A stretch of 64,000 nt of DNA from Anisakis pegreffii (taxonomy: Eukaryota; Nematoda; Chromadorea; Rhabditida; Anisakidae): assembly GCA_035041965.1 (NCBI GenBank), contig JAPYMA010001350.1, positions 1-64,000 of the forward strand, written 5' to 3'. The notes beneath the pieces were generated by a model. That model did not search any database. It was not told where the DNA came from and saw only the letters and a list, made by a program, of their open reading frames with translations. The position numbers and the translations under genes were made by a program. Shown here in pieces: positions 1 through 14,056 of this stretch (within the stretch, counting starts at the first letter, position 1; the number at the start of each line of letters is the position of its first letter).

Positions 1-3000
1 TTAATGATTATTCGAGTTTTAACTGAATGCATGCCTTTTGCGTTTCTATTTATAGCATCTGAAATTTATCTTCTGAATGAAGTATATTCTGTAATGATCG
101 TCAGATGGCATTTTCGAATGTTTCTTTTAATTGCCAAAGTAATTATATGGAATTGCGGAAAAATTTATTTGATACGATATACAAGCCATTATAAGCGAGG
201 ATATTCGAAGTGTTATTGCTTGAATTTTTCTCAGAATACTTCTTCATCCATATTCGTTGTGTTGTAAGCGAGTCGGTGTGCTGTTACAAGCCGCTGAACA
301 TATAACAAATTTTACAACCTTTCTTCTACCAATCACACATATTTTTCTTATCTTTTTTTTCCCGGAAACAAGTTGAATCGACGTTTCATTGAGCTGCAAT
401 ATATTAAAAAACTTAGTTTCGCATTTTCCACTCACAAAAATTACCACCCTAATGATTGAGCATAAGCCGTCACGAGAAACCATACTCACTAAATTTAACG
501 TGAAATCGACGTATTGACCAGTGATCAACTACAATACTAATGCATCTTCATTAACTCAAATCTCGTATTTCTGCAGTAATAAATGCATTTGGATGGATGG
601 ATAGTCGTGAAATAGTTCTAAAGGAAACACTCAGTGAATTTTGAGTGATTGAAACATTATTTCCTTGCTGTTCGGAATTAATAATTATTTGTTCGTTCAG
701 ATACGATGCGAATATATAGTTGTTTTTGTTTATCAGCAATAATGTGCGAATGTAATGTGGAAGGAATGAGCGGATTGTTGGATTTACATGTAGGTGCACA
801 TTAACGAATGAATGAGCACGTTCGTTTCGCATTCCTATTTTTCGAACGTATTATCTGAGCGCATATGTATATTTAATGAATATTGTGCGTTACGAACGAA
901 TGCACAAAGTAATATTCTTCCGATAAATAAAGTTTTTATATGCAACTTTTCAGGGAACAATCTTTCAAGTGTACTGGTAAACGAGAGGAGAGTCAGTTGG
1001 CCATTCATCGCGACAATTATACACTATGTCAAGTAAGTGAATGAACGCTTTTGTGGTGATAACTTAGCATGCTTCTCACTGGAATGTCTCATCAGCCCTG
1101 CTGCACATATCGCTTAATTTATCGGTCAACGATACACTCTTTGTGACGTAAATACAGCGTTCAACGTTAATATTTGGACCAATCCAAACATTTTTGTTGT
1201 GTTTCGTTGGATATATTCGTTCATTGTCATTTTCGTTTGTTTTCAATCAGCATATTACTCATCGAATACAGTTTCAAGATCCTCTCTGATTCGAATATCT
1301 TGAACGATTACAATGGATTTATATTCCAAACGAGGGCCTAGTTTCGGGTGAGCGATTACATTTTTAGTGCCTTTCGCAGAAGAACAAAAAATTTGCAGTG
1401 AACACGTTGGATTGCGAAACAGTAAAGTTACTTTCATAAATGTATTAACGGTGTATGAATGGATCGACGATGGTTTGCGCTTTGAAGAGGGGTTGGCTGA
1501 GGGAGAAGTGCGTATTCGATGAATACGTTCTACGCTTGCAATACGTATCCGTTGTCCACTTTTCCAGTGATCACTCTCACGATTTTTCTGCTGGTCATGC
1601 TAATGTTACGTGTTGAAATTCATTTTAACCATTGGCAGCAAATGCATTCAGCTTCCGTGCCTATGCTCATTTTATGATCGACAATTCCACTAATTTCGAT
1701 TCTTCTTTTAGTGATCACCACAATTTCTTATTGTTGCACCAGAATAGTTGTAAATTTTTGTGAGCATTTTTTGCCCGAAAGTCCTTTCGAAACGAAAAAA
1801 AAAAGATTTGATTGAAAAAGAAGCAAAGCTAACTATGAGAAAGCTCACAATGAGAAGAAGAGCTAAGGTGCAGTCACTCGTATTTGTCTGATAAATTCCA
1901 CTTCATCTCTCTCTCAAGCGAAAGTTTATTCATTTAACATCGGAAAACAGCTGGAATTTTAATCGGGAATAAATGATGTTGTTAGAACGCAATTGGCCAC
2001 TCATCGTCTCCAAACTCACAAAATGCTTGAAATGTTCCTGGTGAAGCAATGGGAATTCATCAAAAATCCTCAACAACAGCAAAAAAAAACTCACAGGAGG
2101 ACATCGAAACTAAAAGCGTGCCAGTCAGACACCCACACAAACGACTGACTCGTCATTGATTCAATCACGAAAGGACATCTTTCATGCGCACTTCGAATTG
2201 CTACTTCAAGAATTGTTTATTTATTCAGTCGTTTGATCATCAACTGCAATCTAATACCAATACTGGACTTTGTAATATTGCTGAAATGAAGTGTCCTTCT
2301 TTTCTGCATCATCAATTCTGCCGAACTGATGTATATTCTCATCTGGGGAAATCATTGATGTCTTTGCAAGTCGTTTTTACCTTCTATCCAACGAATTCGT
2401 TATCAGAAACAACCAGACTCCGCGATCAAACATGGGTTAATTAGCGATAGAAGCTAAAAATGAACTTGATTAAAAATTTATTTCAAATTTTAACTAGTCA
2501 CCACGAACTATCGGATAGCAATCGTTATGAACTATCAGCCGAATAATCACACAAAGTAGATAGAGACCAATCGGTTGACTTCGATTATCAAGTGATTAAA
2601 AGTCACAGTTTGATGAATATTTTATTCACATAGCTCGATCCATACGTCGAATCAATCCGTGGTATTATCAAGCTTTGAAGCACTGAAACTCCTAGAATTT
2701 GTAATACTCTTTCGTTTCAATAGATGATTTCCACGCTTAAAAATGGCCGTCAGCCTAAACTAAAGTTTCGATATGTAAGTCTCGTTCCAGTAAATCCGAC
2801 AATCTCATTTTTCTGCCGTCACTTTCCATTACAGCAATGAAGAATCTTCAGTACATCTTCCTCATGCTAATTAATTTTTCAAACCTCATTTAATCCAGAT
2901 CAAATTAACAAGTCTTTCAAATTCCTCATAATAATGTCAGATCCATGAAAAAGTGTTTGATTGACTCAATAGAGCTTGATTGACTTCCGTCGTGCCATTT

Positions 3001-3267
3001 TTTGCCATTTATTCCCTTATAATTATTTCAAATCATATCAAATCACAGTTATTTTGAAACTGTTCCTAGTCTTGATTTACTTTTAATTAGAATGAAAAGG
3101 GAATGCGAGAAAACTTTTATCAGAATTATTCTGAACGTTCGTTCATCTTTGAATAACAATTGCAATAAAGTAATCTTATGTGAATTCAAATTGTGACAGT
3201 AATTCATATTCCGAGTTCATAGCAAAATCAGTGCAGTTATTACTGTTGAGACGGCAATCATGATTCA
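1..3267. other. gene-free stretch
   Basis: AT-rich sequence. The open frames are short and do not resemble known protein families, and no convincing splice-flanked exon was found on either strand. It is probably intergenic or part of a long intron. Confidence 0.4.
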
Positions 3268-4088
3268 CTCACGAGGAAAGATCACGAAATTACTCCCACC
3301 TTTCGGGATGAGGCATATTTCATTTTGTAGAGCTCGTATAGCTGATCACGGATCTGCAAATAATTTTTGCTGCGGGCAAGGGGGACGCGAGATATGGGGG
3401 GAAAAAGGTTTTCAGTGTGTTGAAATGAAGTTCGGAATTCCCACCTGATGTTGGCGGCTTAGCATGGCGGATAGCGCGCCAGAGTCAAGTTTGGGCACCC
3501 GGTGGTTTGGTTCCGCATGGTAGAAAAACTTTTTTTCTTTTTTGTCAAACTGTTGGTATATTTTTATTTATTTATTTATTTTTCAATTTTGTGACAGTCA
3601 ATAACATCTGATAACATAGATGATGGTGTGCTCGCGATTTCGGATAAAGTTTTTTTGCAACGACGGTAAACTCATTAGTGCATCGGATGTTCATCACGCA
3701 ATTGTCACAAAACTGGAAAAGAAACAAATAATAAAAATACACCCACAACATGAAAAAGACGTGGGGAGGGCAGTACAACATCAAGGCTGCTTGAATATGT
3801 TATAGATGAATGAGAAAAAAAGTTTCGCGAGCATGTGAAACCGAACCACCAGGCGTCCATACTTGAAACCTGGGCACTATCCGCTAGGACAAACCGCCCA
3901 TGCCAATCGAAAGTTAAGAATGTCACTTCAAACCGATACACTGAAAACCTTTTTCCCCTCATATCTCGCGTCCCCCTTGTCCGCAGCAAAAATTATTTGC
4001 AAATCCATAATCAGCTGCACGAGCTCTACAAAACGATATATGTCTCATCCCGAAAGACGGGGGTAAGTTCGTGACCTTTCCTCGTCAG
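3268..4088. mobile_element. fold-back (long terminal inverted repeat) element, non-autonomous
   Basis: Two arms of about 271 bp (3268-3538) and 277 bp (3812-4088) are inverted copies of one another, diverged but alignable throughout. Both outer ends carry an ACGAGGAAAG-like stretch, and both arms share the GCGGxCAAGGGGGACGCGAG block next to AAAAAGGTTTTCAGTGT. The roughly 270-bp centre contains a TTTA-rich run and no protein-coding frame of note. The arms are more GC-rich than the surroundings. This fits a fold-back or long-TIR MITE mobilised by a transposase encoded elsewhere. I could not find a matching target-site duplication at the two borders, so the superfamily is open. Confidence 0.75.
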
Positions 4089-7000
4089 CCCCTAACTGAC
4101 AAACGAACTCGAATGTTTTGTGTGTAGTCGCTGAGGCGAACAGGAGCTGTGCAGCGCTTGGTCGCGAACGAAGATGTTCTCTTGATATGTAACGCAAAAA
4201 TAGAGAATATGTGCAACGTAATATGAAAATGCATACTTATATTATTCGCTAGTCGTCTCCAGGGTGAATGTCTATCTATCATAAATGCATTTCAAATGAT
4301 TTCGAAAGGTCATGAATCCCATTCGATAACGGCCATCCGCTCATTATCAGAGTCCAACCTAATCATTTGCCACCTACTTATTCAGATACTTTTCTGGAAA
4401 TTATGTATATTACTGAAACCGATTTCAATGAAATTTTTCAATATTCTTTTTTTGATTTTTCTTCTAGTTCCATTGAAACGGCTTCATTCAGTATTTTGCA
4501 GAATTTATTAACGAATGAAGCCTCAAATTGGCGATAAGACATCAGAATGGTATTTCTCTGTTAACGAGCTTCATCAAAAGATGTAATTCACAAAAAATTT
4601 TTCCTTCTAGTGAACGTAAAGAATTCAGAGTTGTTGATTTAATTTTTAATCTTGCCGTTGATAAATTAGGTTGACTTTTAATTTAATTTAGAAATGTTGG
4701 TTTTCTTGTTATGCACTGGTATGACGCATTTTGTTCTCAAGTGTGTTATTTTCTGCTGATTGTAAACATTCTTTGCAGCTTTGTTAATCTTAATCAACCC
4801 ATGAGCATAACTTTTATCTGATTGCTCAGTGTGCATCATCACCCATCAAAGATTATCAGGTACTTGTGATAATGGCTCCATTCTCAGATTTGTTCTCCTC
4901 TGTTCACGTGGTTATAATTTTACGTTTGTTTGGTTAGAATGCAATAATTTGTTTGCGCAGTATGGAGTGGAATATGTAACGATTAAGTTTTGCGTATGGA
5001 ACTTGTTTATCTCTAGTTCTCTCATTCACTGGTGTGGTTTTTCAAACGAATTATTCGTCATGAGTTTTTTGGAAAGCAGAAGGCGTTTTGAATGGTCTCG
5101 AGTGAGTGGATTTGATGCTGCGTGTTACCAAGAGATAAATTCACGAATGTTTTTATGATATTTTTGTCGTGCACAAGCAAATAAGGTTGAACGACAGATA
5201 GCTGATAACAGAGGCGTACATCTGCAAAAGCGGCAGTGTATGAGCAGTTTTCAGTTCGTTCTCGCATCATTAACTTGATGTTGCCTTCTCATTCAACTGA
5301 ATATTGCTAGTATTCCCTCATTATTATTTGTTTCTTTCTGTGAATAGACTTTGAAATATATTCTTGAATATAACTTCTATTTCATATTTCATGAAGCATC
5401 ATCCATCATTCATTCTTTGATTCATTTGATAGCGTGCGATTAGCCATAACAAGTTAATATTACGTCAACGAAGAAGTATTTGTTTATTTGATGCAGAAAA
5501 ACAGACTCAGATTTTTTGTTCATTCTTGCCCATTATTCTCTTCATTTAGCACTTCTCGGTGACATCTGCAAAAATTGTGTGCGTTCGGATGAATTTTTAA
5601 ATGCGTTGCGATAAATGGCCATAGAAAGTGCAGTCTTTCCGTGTCAGAATTTCGACTCGTAATGTCTGAATTATTGCAAGCAAATATTTCGAATTGTATT
5701 TAATGCGGAAATTTGGATGATGACTTGCCATGGCTTTCTTCATTAGTTATAATTATGACTCGTCGAAATAAATGCTCAGACTGAGAACTTCTTTGACAAT
5801 TTATAAGTGAATGTAAATTAAACTACTGTTAACGATAATGAAATTGAGTTGGAACAAAACCGAGTTAATTTGCTCATGCTATTCCTAATGTCCAGCATTT
5901 TCAAGTTCCCAAGTATTCCATTCAAAAAAGTGTCGTCACTTTCCTCAAGTTTACATCACCACAACATTTCGTCTCTCTTTTATTCAGTTCATAAACGCTA
6001 AAGTTTGTTTGCAATGAAGATAAATAGGTGAGAATTTCTCATACAGCTTCTCATGTGATGTCATTAAAAAATAACTTCTTCATTCTCATGAAACCATCAG
6101 TGTCAGTTCCCCCAAAAAAATGTCGTCACTTTCCTCAAGTTTACGTCACCACAATATTTCGTCTCTTTTCATTTCTCTTTCCTCTGCATAGTTTCATTTT
6201 ATTCCTTCTACTAAATAAATGGCATGTCAAATTCTCTTGACAACGGTTAGGACATCGCTTTCTCTCATCATTGCTCTCGTTCGAGAATCCCTTCCAATTG
6301 AGAACTCAAAGTTCAGATCTTCTTTGCACTCAATGCACACATACTAATGAAAATGATAATTTTCAGATGTGAATGTGAATTTGGATCATTCGCCATGTTT
6401 AGTCTTATGAATAAGATGCTATTATAGCAGCGACAAAAATCATTCGTTCGTTATCACTCACCTAATTACGCTGAGTTTTGTACTCTTTCCGCTCATAACA
6501 ACAACCCGAATTCCTTTATTTTCCACTTCGAAACATTTTTCTTTTCCGTGTTCTCCCCATCGTTTCGAGCTCTCAGTAAAATACTTTGTTACTGACAATG
6601 TGAAGAATCTTAAACGCACTATCGAATATGATAGTTGCTATATATTTTTTCACGTACATCATCTGAATCGATCAATATTTGTTAAATGCCTCAAAACTCA
6701 ATCAAAATATCCATCCACTTATTGTCGCTTTAAATCGAAAATGTCATTTCAACACACGGATACACGTCTCGATGGATAACAACTTTAAAGCGGAATGATC
6801 TTTCCGTACGATTACGATGGATTAATTCATGTAAAGTTACGTGATACATTCAAAAGTGAATGTATTCTGACAGAAGATGGAACGAATTTGATGACTTCAT
6901 ACAAATTTTGACTGTGATCATTAGAATGCTGTCTTAGTTTTTCTAATTCAACATTATTTGTTGACCTCGTAACATATCAACAGAAGATTCAACTCACTGA

Positions 7001-10000
7001 TGACATTTTCTTAATTTTTCATTCAAATTCAGTGAGAGTAAAAAAATTTCATTGGCTGGATGATAAATGATTTGAAGTGATGAAGCACTCTGAACGCTTC
7101 ATTTTCACGACGTTCGAATCCAACATCAAATATAAATCCATATCAACATAGGAATGATTATGCTCATTTTGGGTCTTACATTTATGCGCGTGATCATTAT
7201 TGCAGATCATCTGCGGTTTTTGGAATCTAAAAATGGGTTTACGTTAATTAGAGCAACAATTTTAACCATCTCAAGCAGTTATCTTAAGTTAATTAATTAC
7301 TCAGTTTTATCGTGTCACTTCATCCCTGGATAATAACTTTTCTCACTTTTCTCCGAAGATCTCCTTGAAAGGTCTGCAATTTCTTGTATAAAATCCAATA
7401 CTCCATACTTGTATAAGTGTCTATTGTGAGGACTCTTCTGAAAACATGAAAAGTGAAGTTTTTAAATGAAATCGTCCACTTGAAATTCTCGAAGCAAGAG
7501 ATGCCTCTCTGATGGATGCAATCGCAGTAGCGATCGCATGACATTCGAACGAAATTGCAGTTCGCTAGGAACCAGATCAAATTCACTTTTAAAAATTCCG
7601 ACATCCGGAATTACGACCGAATTGTTCGGTTGCAATCCGAGTGTCAGAATTCCGACCGAAATTAGTCGGATTTTTCCAACCGAACATCAGTCGGATGCCA
7701 TCAATAAACTGTAATGTTCAAGAAAAATGTTGAAATGCGTTCACATAAATTGGTAGATTTTTATTGATTTTCATAATTATTCAACGGATTACTACTTCCA
7801 CATCTGATTACTACACTCTTCGTGTAGTCAGTGAATGGCCATTCTCATGTATTGAATTACTAAAATGAGTATTAAAGCTGTACGGTTCATTTAGAATCTA
7901 AATCAATCGTACGTTCTGATGCAATTATCAGCCTCAATTGCTCTCTTGCATCTTATTGAATTGTTCATCTTTTGTATGACCTTATCGGTTCTTCATCTGA
8001 TCGTGAATCTAATGTGAAGAATTCGCAGAATAATAGCTTCCGAAAATTCTGAGTATTTTTCAAACACTTCTCAGCGAATGGTTGCCATTTTAATAGCAAC
8101 TGCCACCTCTGTTCTAGATACAATTTCACTGAGCGAACGATTAACAACTGATAAACGAATGAACATCATTGTATCATTTTCTCACTGTCAATAGGTGTCA
8201 TTATTTTCAGCCTTTTTTCTGATTTTAATTGGTGTGCATTGCTCTTTGATGTCAGTCATTTTCACCAACACAACAAGCAATGCTCGTGAAACGCATGTTT
8301 GCATGACCAATATTTGCTCGGAACCTTCACTTATGCGTACTTCAGATTCTAATTCTTTTGTTATGTCGAATTCAAATTTCACCTCTGACACTAATGTCGA
8401 TAGTCACTCCGTAATTTTGCTTTCGAATTCGTCGACGATTTGATGAAATGATGCCAATTTTACATTTTTATGAGGTAATATCTGTTATGAGTGGAAAATG
8501 ACTACAACTCAATCATGACGCGCACTATTATGATTATTTTTCATTTGAATTCACGCAATATTCTCTATGTAAAAGAATCCAATAGAAGCCGTCAAATTCG
8601 ACTGACTGACCTAATTTGATGTGTGCATCCCATTTGAATACTGTCACTAATCCGCTGTGACTCATACTTATCCGATTCGAGACACACGCGATCTCATTGT
8701 TGTGTGCGCTCTCGTCAACAACATCATCACCATTCATCCATCATCAATACTTTCAGGTTTTATCCTTAAAATTAATTCCTTCATATGTCACTGTCCATTC
8801 ACTTCATCTATAAACTAGCTAATCATCTCTTTGCTTTATCAGTGTTAAAGGAAACTGTAACATCAATTATCGTTACCTTTATTACTCTAAATTATCCATT
8901 ATTCGAAGATATGATCAAAGGAGATATCATCGATGCTTCCATACACATACCTGTCGATTGCCTAATGCATCTTGATGTTCCCGTGCTCGTTGACTCTCTT
9001 CAGCTGCACGTCAACTACCATTCCCTCTGTGTAACCATTGTGAAAACATTTGACAAATCAGAAGAAAATTAGGAAGCTGATCGATTCATCAAGTTTGCTG
9101 CATTGTTTCTTTGTGATCAAAGAAGAATTCTGAAAGCATTATTGAAAAATTATGGAAGAAATATTTTGAAAAATCAATCAGTTTTAATTTGTTCACCTGT
9201 TCAGTTTCCTTGCGAACATCATTCAATCCCCACGGAGAATGGTAAAGGGGAAGTTCCGTTTTAAGAGGACCACCGAATAAAATCTCACATGACCATTATA
9301 TGACCGCTCATCAAAATAAATTTCGTGTAAAACACTAAATATAGAAATTATTGAACGATATTGTATTTATATAGAATTAGAGAACTTTAAGTGAACTTAG
9401 AAAATATCACCTGAGCCGCGAAAGAAATTCATCTTTCAGAAACCTTTCTAAATAATGCCTACAGTGTTATTCTTGTGCTTGATCACCAATGAGCGCTGAA
9501 TGACACAATGTGAATCTCGAAAGGTGCTTAGTTGTGCTTCAGCTCGATTTTAGTCAGATTTAATTAGGGAATTGGTAAAATAAATTAGCAGTTGTTATAA
9601 CAATAACTAAAAGGATTCAGTATGGGATATCATTTCCTTTCAGCAGCAGCTATAAGTTCAGTTCGCAAGCAGTTGTCTTATTGAATTGTTGTGCCTCTTA
9701 TTTAATGCCGTCACCGGTCAATTGGCCTAAAAATATTTTGCTTAAGGATAGTTTGTCTAAAGACACATTGCCTAACGGGCGGTTATTAAATGGATATTTT
9801 GCTTAGTAGGCAAATTGTCCTTACAATATGGTTATTCTAGAGAACATTCTCGAGCGAGATTCGCAATATTTAGCTTGGAACCTTTTGCTTCAAGGCGACG
9901 GCAGTAGTCGAGTAGGGCGCTTTTTCCGTCCAGAATAGTGTGATAATTCTCATACTGTCTCATCAGATTTGAAATTCAATTTGAAATTCGCGTATTTTTT

Positions 10001-10632
10001 TCAAAATCTCATTTAATATATCACATGAATTAAATCGTTCTACCTTGACACTTTATCTTATTGATGTTTTTTGTGAAGCGTCCACGTACTGTATGTAGTT
10101 CATAGAATGCGATTTAGAGTAGTGAATTATATTTGATATCGATTCATGATGAACGTCGTCATTGTTCAAAATGCGTTTGAAATGTTAACTTTATGATTCA
10201 TTCGTAGGTTGGATGAAGTAAATGCCTCAAGAATATTACTAAAAATGACCATAATCATCTCACTGATCTCATCGTGTTTCGGTTATTTCCTATCGCATCC
10301 TCTGATAAATGAAGACGTCTCTTACGTATCCATTGGTCATCGTAATCGGCATCGACATCGCAACACCGCAGTTCAACGATGTGAATCTCGGATCGAAAGT
10401 TCGACTCTTTTTGTTTACTTTTGATGTTCAGATTACTTCATGAATTTTCAATTTTTTGCCAAATTTTGTTCACAAATCGAGTGCAAGTCTCAAAATTTGC
10501 AGTAAAATGTATTTCATAAATAAGATTCATACACATTTACTAATCACTAGTTCGTCGATAGGTTTCACTGATACAGACATAATTAAAAATAAGAGGTTTC
10601 GTTCTATGCACATCATTATTACATATTATGAT
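4089..10632. other. gene-poor stretch with minor repeats
   Basis: No supportable gene. It holds a direct duplication (5925-5981 and 6113-6170), a small cluster of inverted CCGAC/GTCGG motifs at 7605-7690, and a cluster of TTGCCTAA-like words at 9720-9830. The longer open frames (8195-8443, 8785-9072) have no recognisable domain and no clear splice context. Confidence 0.4.
5925..6170 (+). repeat. direct repeat pair, about 57 bp each, 188 bp apart
   Basis: The segment around TGTCGTCACTTTCCTCAAGT at 5925-5981 recurs at 6113-6170 with a handful of substitutions, and both copies run on into a CACCACAA(C/T)ATTTCGTCTC stretch. No open frame spans it. It reads as a local duplication. Confidence 0.75.
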
Positions 10633-11887
10633 TAGGGTTTACAAAATCTCGACGTTTTTTCAATCTCGGGATCGGGATTTAATCCTCGGATCGATTTTTG
10701 ATCCCGGGATAATCCCGGGATCGAACAGTTTTTGTAATATCGATGAGGGACATGTTTAAACACATTTTTTTCGAATCAGTATGTTCGTTATCAGTCATAA
10801 AGTAGTTAATTCAACAAATTATTGAACAAATTCGAGGAACCAAATTATTCAAATTCAAATCAATATTTCATATAATGTTGTTAATTTTCATGTTGTAAGG
10901 GCATACTGCGTTTTCTATGCTATGGCATCTTGTCGTCTCGGGTCTAAGCTAATAACAGTACACTTGCATGTGAATATGTAATTCTTGATTCTCAAACACT
11001 TATTTGCAGTGCTTCAAGTCCATTTTCTCTCAGTATTAACGTCAGGTGAATTCTGCCATTTCCGAAATTTCGATTTTTTACGAAAGAAATGCATCGCATG
11101 AATTATATCATTTGAATTTTGGAAAGATTAAAAGTTCAGAGTTTATCTAAAAAGTGAAAAAAAATCGCTATGGATTTTCATCGAACCATCGAGCACTTAC
11201 ATGTTTGATAATTTCGATCAGAGATCATGGAAATGTACAATACTTGATAGTTAGGTTTAAGATCCTTTTGAAGGGAACAATCTCCCTCACTTCGACAGTG
11301 AATTCTCACTATGAGTAAACTCAGTGAGAATTAATGTACATTTCGATCGGATGAAAATGTTTTCAAATAGCGAAGTAAAAAGACTTGCAGTCTTTAGAAC
11401 ACGCAGTTGAATTAACGGACGGAATATTGAAGCCGAACAAATCGCATTGGAAGAAATGAATCAAAATTTCGTTGAAATTTGTTGCTCTTGGTTCTTTTTA
11501 GAAAATGTGATTATCTCTGTTAGTCTACTCAGAAATGCTTCCAGATGAATGTGATATGAACCAATGAAGATCAGAATAATCAGTTGAATATTTAATGAAA
11601 TGTTACGTAAAAGTTCATCGAGCTGTCGTTGATCATGTCATTCGTCCAATTTGCGTCTATTTCCTTACACAGCTATTCATCAATGACAGAGGGCAAACAG
11701 CAAAAATGACTGCATATGAATGAGATGGGAATGATTAAGGCTTGCTTCAAGATGAGCATATTATCAAAATTCACGCAAATTGACCTGTTTTATCAGATCC
11801 CGAAATCCTGGGCTTTTTCAAAACTTAAATCCCGGGATCGGGATCAGAACTGAAATCCCGGGATCCCGGGGTCCCGTGCAAACCCTA
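10633..11887. mobile_element. non-autonomous hAT-like DNA transposon (1255 bp)
   Basis: The two ends are inverted: TAGGGTTTACA at the left and TGCAAACCCTA at the right, about 11 bp with one mismatch. Inside both ends lie clustered GGGATCCCGGG-type palindromic subterminal motifs (about 10660-10730 and 11795-11875). The element is flanked by a perfect 8-bp direct repeat, ATTATGAT, at 10625-10632 and 11888-11895. Eight-bp duplications and short TIRs with repeated subterminal motifs are typical of the hAT superfamily. The interior has no transposase-like frame, so it depends on a transposase supplied in trans. Superfamily assignment is inferred from the duplication length and termini. Confidence 0.8.
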
Positions 11888-11895
11888 ATTATGAT

Positions 11896-14056
11896 GTAAA
11901 CTAATGCAACACCGTGCACTAGAGCTTCATTTTTCCGACAAATCTCAGTAGAAGAATAGCCTTTGAAAGTAGCGACATTCGTATCAGATGAAAAACGCAA
12001 ATCTGTATCGACCACTGCATTTCCCCAACAATTAGTGAACTAATAAACAGAAGAGCCACAAATTATGTTATCCTTAATGCAATTCCATAAAATTTGAACA
12101 AATGAAACTTCGAGGAAAGTTCAATTCGAGCAACTGAAATTCACTAATTCAATCAGCACACAGTCTATATGATAATCGACAAAAAATATGAAAACTCACA
12201 AGGCAACTGATTGCAATGAATCGGTTCAGCTGTGTTCAGGCGAGGTGCTTTGAAGTTTTACTGTCATTATCCTTCGAAATCTTTCAGCCGTACAATTGCC
12301 ATTTTGTTCTGTATGAATGCTTAATCTTCTATCATTTATTTCAGTTTTTCGTTCAGAAATTGCTTCAAATACTTTGAAAAATTGAAAATTTCGTTAACGT
12401 AAGAGATAAATTTTCTTGAATGTGATAAGGTCGGTGATAACGAAACGTTGTATGACTTATTCCAACGAATTTCAACCGACTGTGCAAAAATTCGCTCAAT
12501 TGAAGAGTATTTGAAAGAGGCGTTCCAAAGATTCATATGCAAAATTTGTGTTGAATTTCTCACAACTTGATTCGATCCTTTCAACTACTTCAATATGCAG
12601 ACATTTTGAGGATTATCCATGCAGTGAAGTTTTGGTTCTGTCTTGCATCAATAATTCATCTCATTCTACTGAAATCAGAGTATCGTTTATATTCTCTCAA
12701 CCTTCTTCTCTTGTCGGTGATTTTTTAATATCTTCTTGGAATTGAAGCAAACTCTCACTCTGAACGCAGCAGATATTGCATTCATGTTGCATTCGATAAA
12801 CTGCTAGCGTTGAATCGAGTCAATTCGTACAATAATCCATCCAGTCACTGTTCTTTTTCATGCAAAATGTTGCACTCGCAATCGCTAAAAGACGACACAT
12901 TAACAGGAGCAGCTGAGCATAATAACATTCAAAGGAATCGTGAACGTTCAAGAATGTAAATTACGATCTTTTTTCGTATCATTCAAAAAAAGTACTATTT
13001 CTCCAACTTATCACAATAAATTCCAGCAAACTGACAATCGCTTGTGATAGTTAGTGTTATTCCGCTCAGCTACTCTTCTTGATTCTTTTGAGCACACTTT
13101 CAAAGTTCAACCGAAACGAAATTTTCAAAACTATACGTGTCGTAACATAATTTTTCACTCTTTCTTCCGAGAAATCATACTCTTGTGAATTTATAATTAT
13201 TCCGCTTTTGCTATTTAATCTCGCGTATTCATTGCGATGTGTCTGAGCTGGCTTAACGGAGTACATCGTGTGTATGTTGATAAACAGTTGTTGAAGGAGG
13301 TTGGAATGTTGATGCCATCCAGAGGCTTATGGTTAGTTTTCATTGGAAGAAAGTGTAGCATTAGGTGATCGTTTGAAACATTCAAAGGTCCGTTTTCCAT
13401 GAGAGAAGTGTTGCTTGTTGAAATTTATTTTTAACATCCACCCTGCTTGTAACTAATTACATTTACTTCCACATGTTGATATCTGCAAACATACTGTCAT
13501 TCGTCGCGTTTTGTGATCATTATTCCTTTTGCTTCCATAACAATAGTACTGATAGCTGAATTATTAAGTGATCAATGAATTGTGAAATAGGAACAATCTC
13601 ATGAACATTAATGAACGACTGTCAGTGAAATTGTTTAAGATAATTTGAAGCAATGAACTGAAGTTAATTTTGGTATTTTAGCGCACTAAATAATGAGAAT
13701 GTAAACTCCTAAAAGCTCTTATCAAAGGACCGGCATCTTTAGGCAGTTTGACGTTAAAACAAAGGAACAAATGATGTAATGAACGCCGAGCATGTTCGGT
13801 GTGCTTCACTTGAGCGTTCGTAATGATCGTCATTCAACAATTTGTTGACATGCTTATTCGAATGTAGTATGGAAGCGTTACAAAATGTAATCAGCGTGGC
13901 ATCGTAGAAACGGATAAGTATGATGATTGTTGTTGTTTTTATTGTCATCGTTATTATCATCTACGCTCATGAAATTTGGTGAATAGGGCAATGATAAAAT
14001 TATGATGATTTCATTGCAAATTTATTTTGAAAACTTCGTGATCCTCAAAAGAGCCT
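11896..14056. other. no gene seen
   Basis: AT-rich sequence with only short, unconvincing open frames on both strands and no repeat structure beyond simple sequence. Confidence 0.4.

Noticed and set aside
7110..7130. tRNA T-loop-like GTTCGAATCC
   Set aside because: No A-box and no cloverleaf partner arms at the right distance; no convincing tRNA was found in the window.
8195..8443. Small secreted protein (hydrophobic start, Ser/Asn/Thr-rich)
   Set aside because: No splice context, no homologue recognised, and an AT-rich region readily yields hydrophobic N-termini by chance.
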